Shown: piece after piece, positions 33,730-41,907 of the stretch | How the letters are laid out: each line of letters opens with the position of its first letter | Position numbering within the stretch: the stretch's first letter is position 1 | Origin: an uncultured Eubacterium sp. | GTDB lineage: Bacteria > Bacillota > Clostridia > Lachnospirales > Lachnospiraceae | Assembly (NCBI GenBank): GCA_910589595.1 | Contig: CAJUTM010000011.1 | Span: forward strand, 21,404-85,403 | DNA: 64,000 nt | Direction: 5' to 3' | Made by a program: the position numbers and the translations under genes | Notes under the pieces: generated by a model | Seen by the model: only the letters and a program-made list of their open reading frames with translations | What the model was told of the DNA's origin: nothing | Database searches by the model: none

Positions 33730-36234
33730 TCATTCAGCAAGGAAAGTCACCTTTGTAATCTTAACGCTTCCGGTAAAACCTTTTTCACCAGTATTAAGTT
33801 TTACAAATGGATTACTAACCTCTGCAGTTTTCACTTTATCCAATGTAACCTCAATTAATCCTGGTCCACTCATATCATATTGTGGATCTTCCACATTACC
33901 TGCGTTTACCATTCCATGGAATGTAAAGTCTTTATCAGAAGTTTCAAACTCAATTCTGCAGGTCGTATACTTTGAAAAATCAATATCACTTGGCAAATTA
34001 ACTACTGCCGTCGGTGCCCATTGACCCATACCACCCTCATAGGTGAAAGTAGGAACTTCTGCTTTAGTAACACTAATATCATTCACTGTAGCAGCCTTAA
34101 GAGTAAATGTACCATCAAAACCTTTTTCCGAAGTAGTAATATGAACATGCAGACTATCCTTAATTTTAGTAGCCTGTTCTTCCGCAAGTACTATAGAATA
34201 CTCTCCACCTGTCTTTCCATACCAATCACCAACAGCTTCTGAATTCCATGCATCGCCATTTTTCAAAGCAATATTGAAAGCACGAGTATCTTTTACATCT
34301 TCACCTGCTTTATTTTTAACTTCCCATGTAAGAACCAAAGGTGCATCTTTCGTTATTTTAGTATTATCCACTGGGAACACTGCAACATTCTGCCATTGAT
34401 CCATACCTGCTTCAACATATGTGAAATCAGCACTTTCTCCCAACGCCTCTCCTTCTATTACAAGATTTTCAGGAGTAGGTTCTGCTGTATCTGTCGGCTC
34501 TGCCGTATCAGTAGGTTCTGCCGTGTCAGTAGGCTCTGCTGTATCTGTCGGTTCTGCCGTGTCAGTAGGCTCTGCTGTATCTGTCGGCTCTGCCGTGTCA
34601 GTTGGCTCTGCTGTGTCAGTTGGTGTTGCTCCATTTTTCACTTTAGCCAACTCAAGACCATTATCCTCAGCCCATGCAGCATCTACATCCAAATCATAAC
34701 TTCCGTCTTCGTTCTTTGTCACCGTTGCAACAGGATCGCCATCAAGGAGAAGAGTTATTGTGTTATTGGTAATCTTAACAACGTATGCATTTTCAGCGCC
34801 TTCTTTTAATACAGTAAACTCAAGTTCGCCATCAGCCGTCTTTGCTGCTGTTACTTCATATCTCTTTGTTCCGGCAGCTTCTTCAACTACTACCGTTCTC
34901 TTGCTAGTATCCTCGGCATTGCGAACTGCCGTAATCACTGTGCCATTGTCAAGAGCCTTAACAAGGTCTCTGTCCTCTCCTACCCACTTGTTGTAAACTT
35001 TCTCTGTATCAAATACTTTTTCAACTTCAGCAATATCATTCTTGCTTACAGAAACTACTTTTCCTGCTGCTGTTACAAAGTAATCGTCTGTTGCAGCCAA
35101 ATCCTCATAAACTACTTTCTCGTCATTTTTAACACTAGGCTCGATTACTTCTGTCTCCGGTGTTGGCGTAGCTGTATTCGTTGGAGCCCCCGTCGGAATA
35201 TCATCTTTGGCTACAAGAATGATAGAATGAACGGTAATATCTACGTCCTCTTCACCCTCATATGTTTCTCCACCAGGAACCCATGTATTGAACTTAACCA
35301 GAGCGCTATAAGCTATTTTATCTGAATCCAAATCAATCTCATAAGTTACCGGAGTATCAGCTTCCTCTATGTCTCTGTATTCAGCAGGGGCAGCTCCAGT
35401 CGGATTCCAAAATACTGGCGGGTTATCATTTAATAATTGTAATACAATCGGTGTTCCTCTGTCCGCCAAAGCTTTCTTGTTAGCAGAAACTTTGTAAACT
35501 ACTTTGCTGTACTTGCTCAAGTCCAAACCTTCCGTGCCGTTCAATGTCCATACAACACCGCCGCCGGAATTAGCAGATAACGCCGTGAATGTTGCGGAGC
35601 CGTCAGCATTGTATGTAACGTCACCGTCAAGAGCACCATTACCGCCCTCTGTATCAGCGTTCAATGTAATCTTTTTATCATTCGGTCCAATTGGATAATC
35701 GGACGGACCGCTTGTCGGTGGGTTGGATGGATCATCCGTTGCCGGACTTGTCGGCGGGTTACTTGTAGGCAGGTTACTTGTAGGCGGATTGCCTGTTGAC
35801 GGATTGGATGGTGTAGGTGTAGCCGTTACACCGCTGCCGCCAGTCTTTGTTGGTGGTGTAGGAGTATTCTTTGTCGTCCGTCCTCCCTTTTTCTTTACTG
35901 TAACCTTGACTTTTTTCTTGTAAGTCTTCTTACCCACTGTAATCTTTGCTGTTACCGTAGCTTTACCAGCTTTCTTACCTTTGATGGTAACGCTGTTCTT
36001 TTTCTTCTTGGAAAGAGATACAATCTTCTTTCCTTTCTTGTTTACAGACCATTTTGTCTTCTTTGGCTTTGCTTTCTTGACAGTAATTTTCTTTTTCTTA
36101 CCAACGGTAATTGTTACCTTGGTTTTACTTAATTTAGGTTTTTTTGCTTTAGCCGCGTTGCTGACACCGGCATTGCCAAAAACCATGCTTGCTGTCAAAG
36201 CAAAAACCAGAACTGATTTTGTAGTTCTTTTCAT
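33730..36234 (-). CDS. Large secreted surface protein, Lys-rich Ig-like domain plus beta-domains
   Basis: An 834-residue exported protein. After a signal peptide (SVLVFALTASMVFGNAGVSNA) comes a very basic Ig-like domain (about 30-115, with GKKKKITVKKAKPKKTKW) and a Thr/Pro/Ser/Asn linker. Two or three domains of about 150 residues follow that look like beta-sandwich carbohydrate-binding modules: LSANSGGGVVWTLNG with DLSKYSKVVYKV, and late DFSKYTTCRIEFETS. Between them lies an eightfold PTDTAE repeat. No catalytic domain or sortase motif is evident. It is probably a wall- or polysaccharide-binding surface protein. The ATG at 36234 is used; an upstream GTG abuts the AAGGAG site. Confidence 0.78.
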   Translation of the reverse strand: MKRTTKSVLVFALTASMVFGNAGVSNAAKAKKPKLSKTKVTITVGKKKKITVKKAKPKKTKWSVNKKGKKIVSLSKKKKNSVTIKGKKAGKATVTAKITVGKKTYKKKVKVTVKKKGGRTTKNTPTPPTKTGGSGVTATPTPSNPSTGNPPTSNLPTSNPPTSPATDDPSNPPTSGPSDYPIGPNDKKITLNADTEGGNGALDGDVTYNADGSATFTALSANSGGGVVWTLNGTEGLDLSKYSKVVYKVSANKKALADRGTPIVLQLLNDNPPVFWNPTGAAPAEYRDIEEADTPVTYEIDLDSDKIAYSALVKFNTWVPGGETYEGEEDVDITVHSIILVAKDDIPTGAPTNTATPTPETEVIEPSVKNDEKVVYEDLAATDDYFVTAAGKVVSVSKNDIAEVEKVFDTEKVYNKWVGEDRDLVKALDNGTVITAVRNAEDTSKRTVVVEEAAGTKRYEVTAAKTADGELEFTVLKEGAENAYVVKITNNTITLLLDGDPVATVTKNEDGSYDLDVDAAWAEDNGLELAKVKNGATPTDTAEPTDTAEPTDTAEPTDTAEPTDTAEPTDTAEPTDTAEPTDTAEPTPENLVIEGEALGESADFTYVEAGMDQWQNVAVFPVDNTKITKDAPLVLTWEVKNKAGEDVKDTRAFNIALKNGDAWNSEAVGDWYGKTGGEYSIVLAEEQATKIKDSLHVHITTSEKGFDGTFTLKAATVNDISVTKAEVPTFTYEGGMGQWAPTAVVNLPSDIDFSKYTTCRIEFETSDKDFTFHGMVNAGNVEDPQYDMSGPGLIEVTLDKVKTAEVSNPFVKLNTGEKGFTGSVKITKVTFLAE
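34481..34624 (-). repeat. Eight tandem 18-bp units encoding PTDTAE
   Basis: Eight consecutive in-frame 18-base units in the gene for the large surface protein, each encoding Pro-Thr-Asp-Thr-Ala-Glu. Synonymous third positions differ in an alternating way (GTATCTGTC against GTGTCAGT), so the array grew by copying pairs of units. The protein segment is an acidic, extended spacer. Copy number is expected to vary between strains. Confidence 0.95.
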
Positions 36235-36285
36235 TTTTACCTTCACTCCTTCGTCTTTTTAATTAAAACAACTTAATCGTTTTTT

Positions 36286-36314
36286 ATCATATCATTGTAT
36301 CTCTCCCATGTCAA
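36286..36314 (-). promoter_or_regulatory. Sigma-A promoter of the surface-protein/polysaccharide genes
   Basis: Minus-strand TTGACA (36309-36314) and TATGAT (36286-36291) are exactly 17 bases apart, about 50 bases before the start codon of the 834-residue protein. This is the only clear promoter found at the head of the long minus-strand run, so it probably also feeds the polysaccharide genes. Confidence 0.75.
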
Positions 36315-36373
36315 GCAAATTCCCTTACCATTTCTGACCATTTTTTATCTTATGTGAAAGCTCCCCCTGTTTT

Positions 36374-36449
36374 AAGGGCGCTCTGGTTTTGAGAACTTCA
36401 GTTCTTTGAAAACTTTAGTTCTTCGGACCACACTTTCCAGACGGCCCTT
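36374..36449. promoter_or_regulatory. Inverted repeat enclosing two AACT-NN-AGTT sites (candidate operator)
   Basis: The 13-base arms AAGGGCGCTCTGG (36374-36386) and CCAGACGGCCCTT (36437-36449) are nearly complementary. Inside are two direct copies of AACTTYAGTTCTT starting at 36394 and 36411. Each holds a palindrome AACT-NN-AGTT, 17 bases apart. They lie between the divergent XRE regulator and the surface-protein promoter, upstream of both. XRE repressors often bind such short dyads, so these are candidate operators. Confidence 0.5.
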
Positions 36450-36506
36450 TTAAATAAGATAATGAATTGAGTAGAACAAGTAAATTATAATACAATTAAA
36501 AAGTTG

Positions 36507-36535
36507 TTGTCAATAACTACTTTAAGGTTTTAGAT
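36507..36535 (+). promoter_or_regulatory. Probable promoter of the XRE regulator gene
   Basis: TTGTCA (36507-36512) and a weak TTAGAT (36530-36535) are 17 bases apart, about 60 bases before the GTG start. The region from 36315 to 36506 otherwise holds the inverted repeat described separately and AT-rich sequence with no gene. Confidence 0.4.
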
Positions 36536-36596
36536 AAGGTTCCGGCGTACGATTAAAATGAAATTTAAAGAGAGTTAAAAGACGAGGAGGCTGCCT

Positions 36597-36908
36597 GTGA
36601 AAAATTTAAAAAAATTACGTCAGTCAAGACATTTAAGCCAGCAGAAACTTGCCGACAAATTTAGTTTAAGTCAACAATCCATTTATAAATATGAAAACAA
36701 TTTATCGGAGCCGGATATACAGACGCTCAAAAATTTTGCCGACTTTTTTCACACTTCCATTGATACGCTTGTCGACTACACACCCGCCGCACAACTTCCC
36801 GACAGTTCTTCTCTTTCTTCCGAAGAAACCCACTTACTACACCTGTATCACAGTCTGCCGGAAGATATGCGAAAACATGTTCTGGCGCTGTTGGAAGCGC
36901 TTGTATAA
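36597..36908 (+). CDS. XRE family transcriptional regulator
   Basis: A 103-residue protein with an N-terminal HTH_3 domain: LKKLRQSRHLSQQKLADKF, then the recognition helix SQQSIYKYENNLSEPD and the fourth-fifth helices up to TSIDTLVDY. The C-terminal 40 residues are a helical dimerisation tail (ETHLLHLYHSLPEDMRKHVL). Start is GTG with AGGAGG 6 bases upstream. It is divergent from the surface-protein/polysaccharide run, with paired dyads between them, so it is the obvious candidate regulator. Its stop is 12 bases from the convergent deacetylase stop. Confidence 0.9.
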   Translation: MKNLKKLRQSRHLSQQKLADKFSLSQQSIYKYENNLSEPDIQTLKNFADFFHTSIDTLVDYTPAAQLPDSSSLSSEETHLLHLYHSLPEDMRKHVLALLEALV

Positions 36909-36920
36909 CGGAAGTAGAGG

Positions 36921-37706
36921 CTACCGCCAGCTCGCCGGAAACAGATACCCCGAATGATTCTCCAGCGTGTCAAATTCATATCCCTGTTCACGAATGTAAT
37001 CAATTATCTGCGGTAAGACAGCAGTCGTATGATTCATCGCCGCCGAATCATGCAGTAAAATAATCGGCTTATCATATCTTGTCAAATCACGTTTGACATT
37101 AGCAAAAATCGTCTGCTCCGGCACGTCTGCCCCGACAGAATCTTCCCCCGAGACATTCCAGTCAAAGCTTCGCACTCCCCGTCTCTGCAGTTCTTCTATC
37201 AGACTGTCGACGAAAGAACTGACAAATCCGTTATTGCTCCCCCATGGGAAACGGTGCAGCGTCGGTTTTTTGCCGAGTATATTCTCAAGTACTTTCTCCG
37301 CCTTATCGTAGTCCGAAAAAAAATGTTCTTTATCCTTGTAAATATTACACTGTTCATGGCAGTATGTGTGCACTCCTACCGCATTTCCCTGTTCGAGCGC
37401 CCGCTTTATAATTTTTTCTTTTTCCTCTGAAATATCTTTTCCTATTATAAAGAAACTGGAAACTGCCTTTTTCTCTTTCAGTATATCCAAAATCTTTTCC
37501 GTATTGTAACTCGGCCCGTCATCAAAGGTAAGATATGCTACTTTTTTCCCTTTTTCTTCCTGCTTGTTTTCTTTCTCAAGCTGCGACATCAGACGCGCGG
37601 CCGGCACATAGACACCGCCGTTTTTTTTGTTCTCCCCGCGTCCTGCTTCATAAAAAACCAAAACCATAAGTACACAGACACAAATAATGTAAACGGATTT
37701 TCTCAC
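36921..37706 (-). CDS. Membrane-anchored polysaccharide deacetylase (NodB domain)
   Basis: A 261-residue protein with an N-terminal signal anchor (KSVYIICVCVLMVLVFY) and a NodB/CE4 domain. Motif 1 is TFDDGPS with the Asp pair, motif 2 is GVHTYCHE with the His, motif 3 RFPWGSNNG, then a late ILLHDSAAMNHTT. Such enzymes remove acetyl groups from peptidoglycan or exopolysaccharide GlcNAc/MurNAc. In motif 2 the usual H-x-x-x-H reads H-T-Y-C-H, intact. I use the GTG at 37706 (GGGAG 8 bases upstream) rather than an ATG 14 codons earlier, since it gives a normal signal peptide. Confidence 0.88.
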   Translation of the reverse strand: MRKSVYIICVCVLMVLVFYEAGRGENKKNGGVYVPAARLMSQLEKENKQEEKGKKVAYLTFDDGPSYNTEKILDILKEKKAVSSFFIIGKDISEEKEKIIKRALEQGNAVGVHTYCHEQCNIYKDKEHFFSDYDKAEKVLENILGKKPTLHRFPWGSNNGFVSSFVDSLIEELQRRGVRSFDWNVSGEDSVGADVPEQTIFANVKRDLTRYDKPIILLHDSAAMNHTTAVLPQIIDYIREQGYEFDTLENHSGYLFPASWR

Positions 37707-37761
37707 TGATACCGCTCCCGCATATATTGTCTGTAACAATATATGCAAGATTCGGATTTCG

Positions 37762-38342
37762 GTGAGTGCGCCAGCAGGGCAATCGCTTAATCATTTGTCT
37801 CTCCGAATTTGTGCATTGTGCGGGTATCATGCGATATCGTTATCCTTGTATCACTCCCCGAAAAATTATTATTTCTTTTCGTTTACAGAGCGCCGCCCGA
37901 GCATTGTCTGAGATGTCTGCTGTCGTTTTTCCCTGACTTTTGGCAGCCCGTTTGCACTAGACCGCTACGCAGCGGTGCTAATGCACCACCGTAGCTATTA
38001 TATCCATACTGCGGACAGATGCAAAGCATCTGTTCGGGTAAGAGGGCTGTCATAAACAAATACATTTGTTTTTAGCAGCCCTCTTACCCGAAATGGCGCC
38101 TTTGGCGCCGTCCGCAGTAATTAGTAACAAATGGTGGTGCATAAGGACCGGCGAGCGGTCAATGCTGCAAAAGTCAGGAAAAAACGACAGCAGACAGCGA
38201 GTTTTGCGAAAGGGCGGCGAAAGATTTCTGTAAACAAAAAAAATAATGTATTTTTCGCTGGGAATGGATACCGGATGAGATACCGCATGATACCCGTTGC
38301 CCTGAAATGATTAAGCAATCGCCCCTAGTGCGCCGGTGAGCC
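37762..38342. repeat. 580-bp long inverted pair of structured repeats (unknown element)
   Basis: This gene-free stretch is one long imperfect palindrome centred near 38060. Reading inward, both arms carry the same ordered blocks: GCTTAATCATTT, GGGTATCATGCG, CGAAAAAT, GTTTACAGA, CGCCGCCC, TGTCTGCTGTCGTTTTT, CTGACTTTTG, GACCGCT, ATGCACCACC, ACTGCGGAC, then the central hairpin TTCGGGTAAGAGGGCTG / CAGCCCTCTTACCCGAA. At equivalent places the arms have small hairpins with different sequence but the same shape: GATGC-AAA-GCATC on the left, GGCGCC-TTT-GGCGCC on the right; and ACCGCT-ACGC-AGCGGT against GACCG-CGAGC-CGGTC in the right arm. It codes for no convincing protein. A MITE-like or structured-RNA repeat is possible. 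Confidence 0.85.
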
Positions 38343-38353
38343 TATAAATGAAA

Positions 38354-39595
38354 CTACACAAGAAACGGCGGCACGCTCGCACGAATAAAAATACCATCCT
38401 CGCGATACTCTTCTGTCTCCAGCCTGCCGTGTTCCCGAATGCGGCTGATTTTCCCCGCCTCCTCATAAGGAAATACCCGCTCTATTTTCACGAGTCCCTC
38501 GTTGGCAATCCCATCCAGAATCTGCAGCAACTCTGTGATACCGCGGCCATATTTTGCCGATATGTGAACTACCGCGTCGCTCCTGTCATCGCGCAGTCTC
38601 TGACAATCACTTTCCCGCAGGCAATCCATCTTATTAAAAGCCGTTATTATTTTCTTGTTTTCTACACCGAGTTTATGAAGCGTGTCATAGACAACGTCGC
38701 ACTGCAAATCCAGTTTCGGATTGGAAGCGTCCGCCACGTGCAAAATAATATCGGCATACTTCGCTTCTTCCAGTGTAGACTGAAAGGCGCGAATCAGCGG
38801 ATGGGGCAGCTTATTGATAAATCCTACCGTATCCGTAAAGAGAAACCGCTGTCCGTTCTCCATCGTGAGTATGCGCGTCGTGGGGTCTAAGGTGGCGAAG
38901 AGCTTATTTTCCTCTAATACCTGCGCTCCGGTAAGCACATTCAAAAGTGTTGATTTGCCGGCATTTGTGTAGCCGACAATCGCCACGACAGGAATTTGCT
39001 CCCGACTTCTCTGTTTGCGCATCGTATCACGGTTCTGTACTACTTCTGTAAGACGGCGGTTCAGTACCGCTATCCGCTCCCGAATCAATCGCCGGTCCAT
39101 CTCCAGCTTTTTCTCTCCCGGTCCCCTCGTTCCAATACCGCCGCCGAGGCGCGACAGCGATTTCCCCAATCCGGCAAGGCGCGAAGAGCGATAACGCAAT
39201 TGCGCTAATTCCACCTGTAATTTACCCTCGCTTGTTTTGGCATGTTTAGCGAAAATATCCAATATCAAAACCGTGCGGTCAATTACTTTCGTCTGCAGCA
39301 TTTCCTGAAGATTTGTAATTTGTGCCGGCGACAGCTCATCATCACAGACAATGGCGTCCGCTTGATTTTGTTCTGCCATCTCTTTTAAATCGGCAATCTT
39401 TCCCTTTCCGATATACGTGCCTGCATGAACCGCTTCCCGCTTCTGTATAAGACGCCCGACAGCGACTGCTCCGGCAGTTTCCGCCAGCTCGTTAAGTTCA
39501 TCCAGCGAATCTTCCACATCCGTACCGTCTTCCACGTCCACTGCCACGAGAATGACCCTCTCTTTCTCTTCTTCCGTTTTATATGTCACTGTCAT
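38354..39595 (-). CDS. hflX: GTPase HflX
   Basis: A 413-residue ribosome-associated GTPase that splits stalled 70S ribosomes. The N-terminal HflX domain has GTYIGKGKIADL and VCDDELSPAQITNLQ; a glycine-rich linker region contains SRLGGGIGTRGPGEKKLE; the G domain has G1 GYTNAGKSTLLN, G3 DTVGFINKLP and G4 NKMD. Length is normal. The ATG at 39595 has GAGGG 5 bases upstream; the frame begins four codons earlier at a GTG overlapping that site. It follows birA by 8 bases and ends just before the long palindromic element. Confidence 0.96.
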   Translation of the reverse strand: MTVTYKTEEEKERVILVAVDVEDGTDVEDSLDELNELAETAGAVAVGRLIQKREAVHAGTYIGKGKIADLKEMAEQNQADAIVCDDELSPAQITNLQEMLQTKVIDRTVLILDIFAKHAKTSEGKLQVELAQLRYRSSRLAGLGKSLSRLGGGIGTRGPGEKKLEMDRRLIRERIAVLNRRLTEVVQNRDTMRKQRSREQIPVVAIVGYTNAGKSTLLNVLTGAQVLEENKLFATLDPTTRILTMENGQRFLFTDTVGFINKLPHPLIRAFQSTLEEAKYADIILHVADASNPKLDLQCDVVYDTLHKLGVENKKIITAFNKMDCLRESDCQRLRDDRSDAVVHISAKYGRGITELLQILDGIANEGLVKIERVFPYEEAGKISRIREHGRLETEEYREDGIFIRASVPPFLV

Positions 39596-39603
39596 TGTAT
39601 CCC

Positions 39604-40590
39604 TCACTTTCCGTCACAAACCCGAAGACTAATCTCACCCGTACGGAGCACCTGCTCCTCTCCGTCATCCATGCGTATCAGAAGACCGCCATCGTCGTCA
39701 ATCTCTGCTGCCGTTCCGTAAGCCCACCCGTCGCCGGAGGAAAAACGGACTCTTCTGCCGAGCACATTCGACCATCGTCTATAGTCTTCCATATATGTTT
39801 TTTCAGATAATCCCTCATAGAGGGAAAACAGCTCATTCATCACGGCTGCCGCAAGCGTATTGCGCGGCGTCGGATTCTCTTTGCTACAGACCGCTCCGGC
39901 AACATCCCGGATGTCCGGTGAGAATCCCTCCTTGGGTTCACGATAATTGATGCCAATGCCGACGACAACCGTATCAATCCGCCCACTCTCAAAATCGGAA
40001 ACCGCTTCGGTAAGGATACCGCATACTTTTTTGCCGCCCAGATAAACGTCATTTACCCACTTAATCGACGGCTCTTCCCGCAAAACCTTTCGTATCGCGC
40101 GGCAGACGGCTACCGACGCCGCCGTCGTAATGAGTACGACGTCTGAAGACTGCTCCGGTGTGGGACGAAACAAAAAACTCATATAAATGCCCGTTCCAGA
40201 CGGAGAAGAAAAGCTTCTTCCCCTCCTGCCTCGTCCCGCCGTCTGCTCTTCCGACAAAACAACAAGCCCTTCTTTGGCGCCGTCCAGCGCTCTCTTTTTT
40301 ACATCCAGATTCGTCGAGACCGTACTTTTGTATACGACGATTTCGTTGTCCTGATAACATTCCTGCAAACAGGGCCTTATTCCCTCGGCAGACAAAACAT
40401 CGCTCTTTCCCATCAGTCGGTATCCGCGGTTGTTTGCCGCCCCAATCTCATACCCCTCATCTTTGAGCGCTTTCACCGCTTTCCAAACGGCCGCTCTCGT
40501 CACGCCAAGCCGTCCGGCAATATCTTGTCCGGATAAATCGCAGTCCCGATTGGCCTCCAATAACATCAACACTTTCGTCTTTACACTCAT
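39604..40590 (-). CDS. birA: Bifunctional biotin--[acetyl-CoA-carboxylase] ligase/biotin operon repressor BirA
   Basis: A 328-residue protein. The N-terminal winged helix (residues 1-60, GQDIAGRLGVTRAAVWKAVKAL) marks the repressor type; the ligase domain has STNLDVKK, the biotinyl-AMP loop GRGRRGRSFSSPSGTGIYMS, IKWVNDVYL and GIGINY; a small C-terminal SH3-like domain closes it. It activates biotin and attaches it to carboxylase carrier protein while sensing biotin demand. A GAGAGG site lies 5 bases from the ATG. No biotin synthesis genes are in the window. Confidence 0.96.
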   Translation of the reverse strand: MSVKTKVLMLLEANRDCDLSGQDIAGRLGVTRAAVWKAVKALKDEGYEIGAANNRGYRLMGKSDVLSAEGIRPCLQECYQDNEIVVYKSTVSTNLDVKKRALDGAKEGLVVLSEEQTAGRGRRGRSFSSPSGTGIYMSFLFRPTPEQSSDVVLITTAASVAVCRAIRKVLREEPSIKWVNDVYLGGKKVCGILTEAVSDFESGRIDTVVVGIGINYREPKEGFSPDIRDVAGAVCSKENPTPRNTLAAAVMNELFSLYEGLSEKTYMEDYRRWSNVLGRRVRFSSGDGWAYGTAAEIDDDGGLLIRMDDGEEQVLRTGEISLRVCDGK

Positions 40591-40613
40591 AGTATCCTCT
40601 CATTTCGATGCCA

Positions 40614-41882
40614 TTATTCCTGTTTCCCTGTCTGTTTCTCCACCTGCTCCTCTGTCTTCCCCATACGCATTATCTCACCGGACTGCACCTCTGCGTCTAC
40701 CCTCATGCGAATGCGCTCTGCCGGATGTGGGCAATCTTTTACCTGTTCGCCATATTGGTTTACCATCTCCTGCACGGTCACGGTCAGGTTTGTGCTGTCC
40801 GTTTTCATTATCTCTATCGTGTCGCCAACACTGAATTTGTTCTTCTGCTCAAATATAATCTGTCCATCTTCTGTCACTTCTTCCACTATGCCAAGATAGA
40901 CGGAACCTTGCGTGTACGTGTTCGAATCATAAATCTGTGATTCGTGCGTTGTCTTCCCGAAGAAAAAACCTGTCGTGAACTGCCGGTAAGTACACTTCGC
41001 GATTTCTTCCTGATAAAATGAAAGTTTCGCCCGATAGCGTTCGGGGTCTTCCCAATAGTCATCCAAGGCCTGCCGGTATGCGCGTACAACAACCGCCACA
41101 TAGAGCGCCGTTTTCATCCGCCCCTCAATCTTAAAACTGTCAATCCCCGCCTCTACCAATTCCGGTATATGCTCTATCATACACAAATCTTTGGAATTAA
41201 AAATATATGTGCCTCTCTCGTTTTCCTCAATCGGCAAATATTCTCCCGGCCGTGTCTCCTCCACAATATGGTATTTCCAACGGCACGGATGTGTGCAGGC
41301 GCCGAGGTTGGCATCTCTTCCGGTAAAATAGTTGCTCAAAAGACAGCGCCCCGAATACGAGATACACATCGCCCCATGAACAAACGTCTCAATCTCCAAT
41401 CCCTCCGCTATGTTGGCACGAATATGTGCGATTTCCCGCAACGACAATTCACGCGCCGTCACAACGCGCGTCGCTCCTGATTGATGCCAGAAATTAAACG
41501 TCATGTAGTTTACATTATTGGCCTGCGTGCTTATATGAATGTCAATCTCCGGACACACCTTTCGGGCAATCGTAAATACTCCCGCATCGGAAATGATAAG
41601 GGCGTCCGGCGCCAGTTCTTTTAATTCCCAAAAATAGTCTTCCACACCTTGCAAATCCCTGTCATGAGCGGTAATGTTCGCCGTTACATAAACTTTCTTC
41701 CCTCTTTCATGGGCATAAGCAATCCCCTCCCGCATGTCCTCTTTCGAAAAGTTTTTTGCCTTGGCGCGCAGCCCATACATTTCTCCCCCGATATATACCG
41801 CGTCTGCGCCGTAACGTATCGCTGTCTTCAATACTTCCAGACTGCTTGCCGGCGCTAATATCTCCGGTTTCTTCCGTTTCAT
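40614..41882 (-). CDS. Peptidase U32 family protein (tRNA hydroxylation type)
   Basis: A 422-residue member of family U32. Signature parts are PEILAPASSLEVLKTAIRYGADAVYIGG at the N-terminus (a TIM-barrel start), the Cys-rich GAMCISYSGRCLLSNYFTGRDANLG with CTHPCRWKY, and the family pattern ESFKIEGR-like DSFKIEGRMK. These cysteines probably hold an iron-sulfur cluster. In bacteria U32 proteins such as TrhP/RlhA are now tied to tRNA or rRNA hydroxylation rather than proteolysis. The ATG at 41882 follows GGAGG at 5 bases; two upstream ATGs are weaker. It is next to an O-methyltransferase gene, which is consistent with tRNA wobble-base modification. Confidence 0.9.
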   Translation of the reverse strand: MKRKKPEILAPASSLEVLKTAIRYGADAVYIGGEMYGLRAKAKNFSKEDMREGIAYAHERGKKVYVTANITAHDRDLQGVEDYFWELKELAPDALIISDAGVFTIARKVCPEIDIHISTQANNVNYMTFNFWHQSGATRVVTARELSLREIAHIRANIAEGLEIETFVHGAMCISYSGRCLLSNYFTGRDANLGACTHPCRWKYHIVEETRPGEYLPIEENERGTYIFNSKDLCMIEHIPELVEAGIDSFKIEGRMKTALYVAVVVRAYRQALDDYWEDPERYRAKLSFYQEEIAKCTYRQFTTGFFFGKTTHESQIYDSNTYTQGSVYLGIVEEVTEDGQIIFEQKNKFSVGDTIEIMKTDSTNLTVTVQEMVNQYGEQVKDCPHPAERIRMRVDAEVQSGEIMRMGKTEEQVEKQTGKQE

Positions 41883-41907
41883 TTTCTCCTCCATTTCCAT
41901 ATACCGC

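Noticed and set aside
34481..34624. CRISPR-like array
   Set aside because: Units are 18 bases, contiguous and coding, without spacers.
34421..34699. Plus-strand frame with repeated SAVSVGSAVSVG-like residues
   Set aside because: Antisense shadow of the PTDTAE repeat in the real minus-strand gene.
36374..36449. Terminator for either divergent gene
   Set aside because: It lies upstream of both divergent genes and has no coding sequence leading into it; the arms are also too far apart for a standard terminator.
38121..38318. 65-residue minus-strand open frame in the palindrome
   Set aside because: It is a translation of one arm of the structured repeat; no ribosome site, and the other arm gives a different, broken frame. 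Structure rather than coding is conserved.
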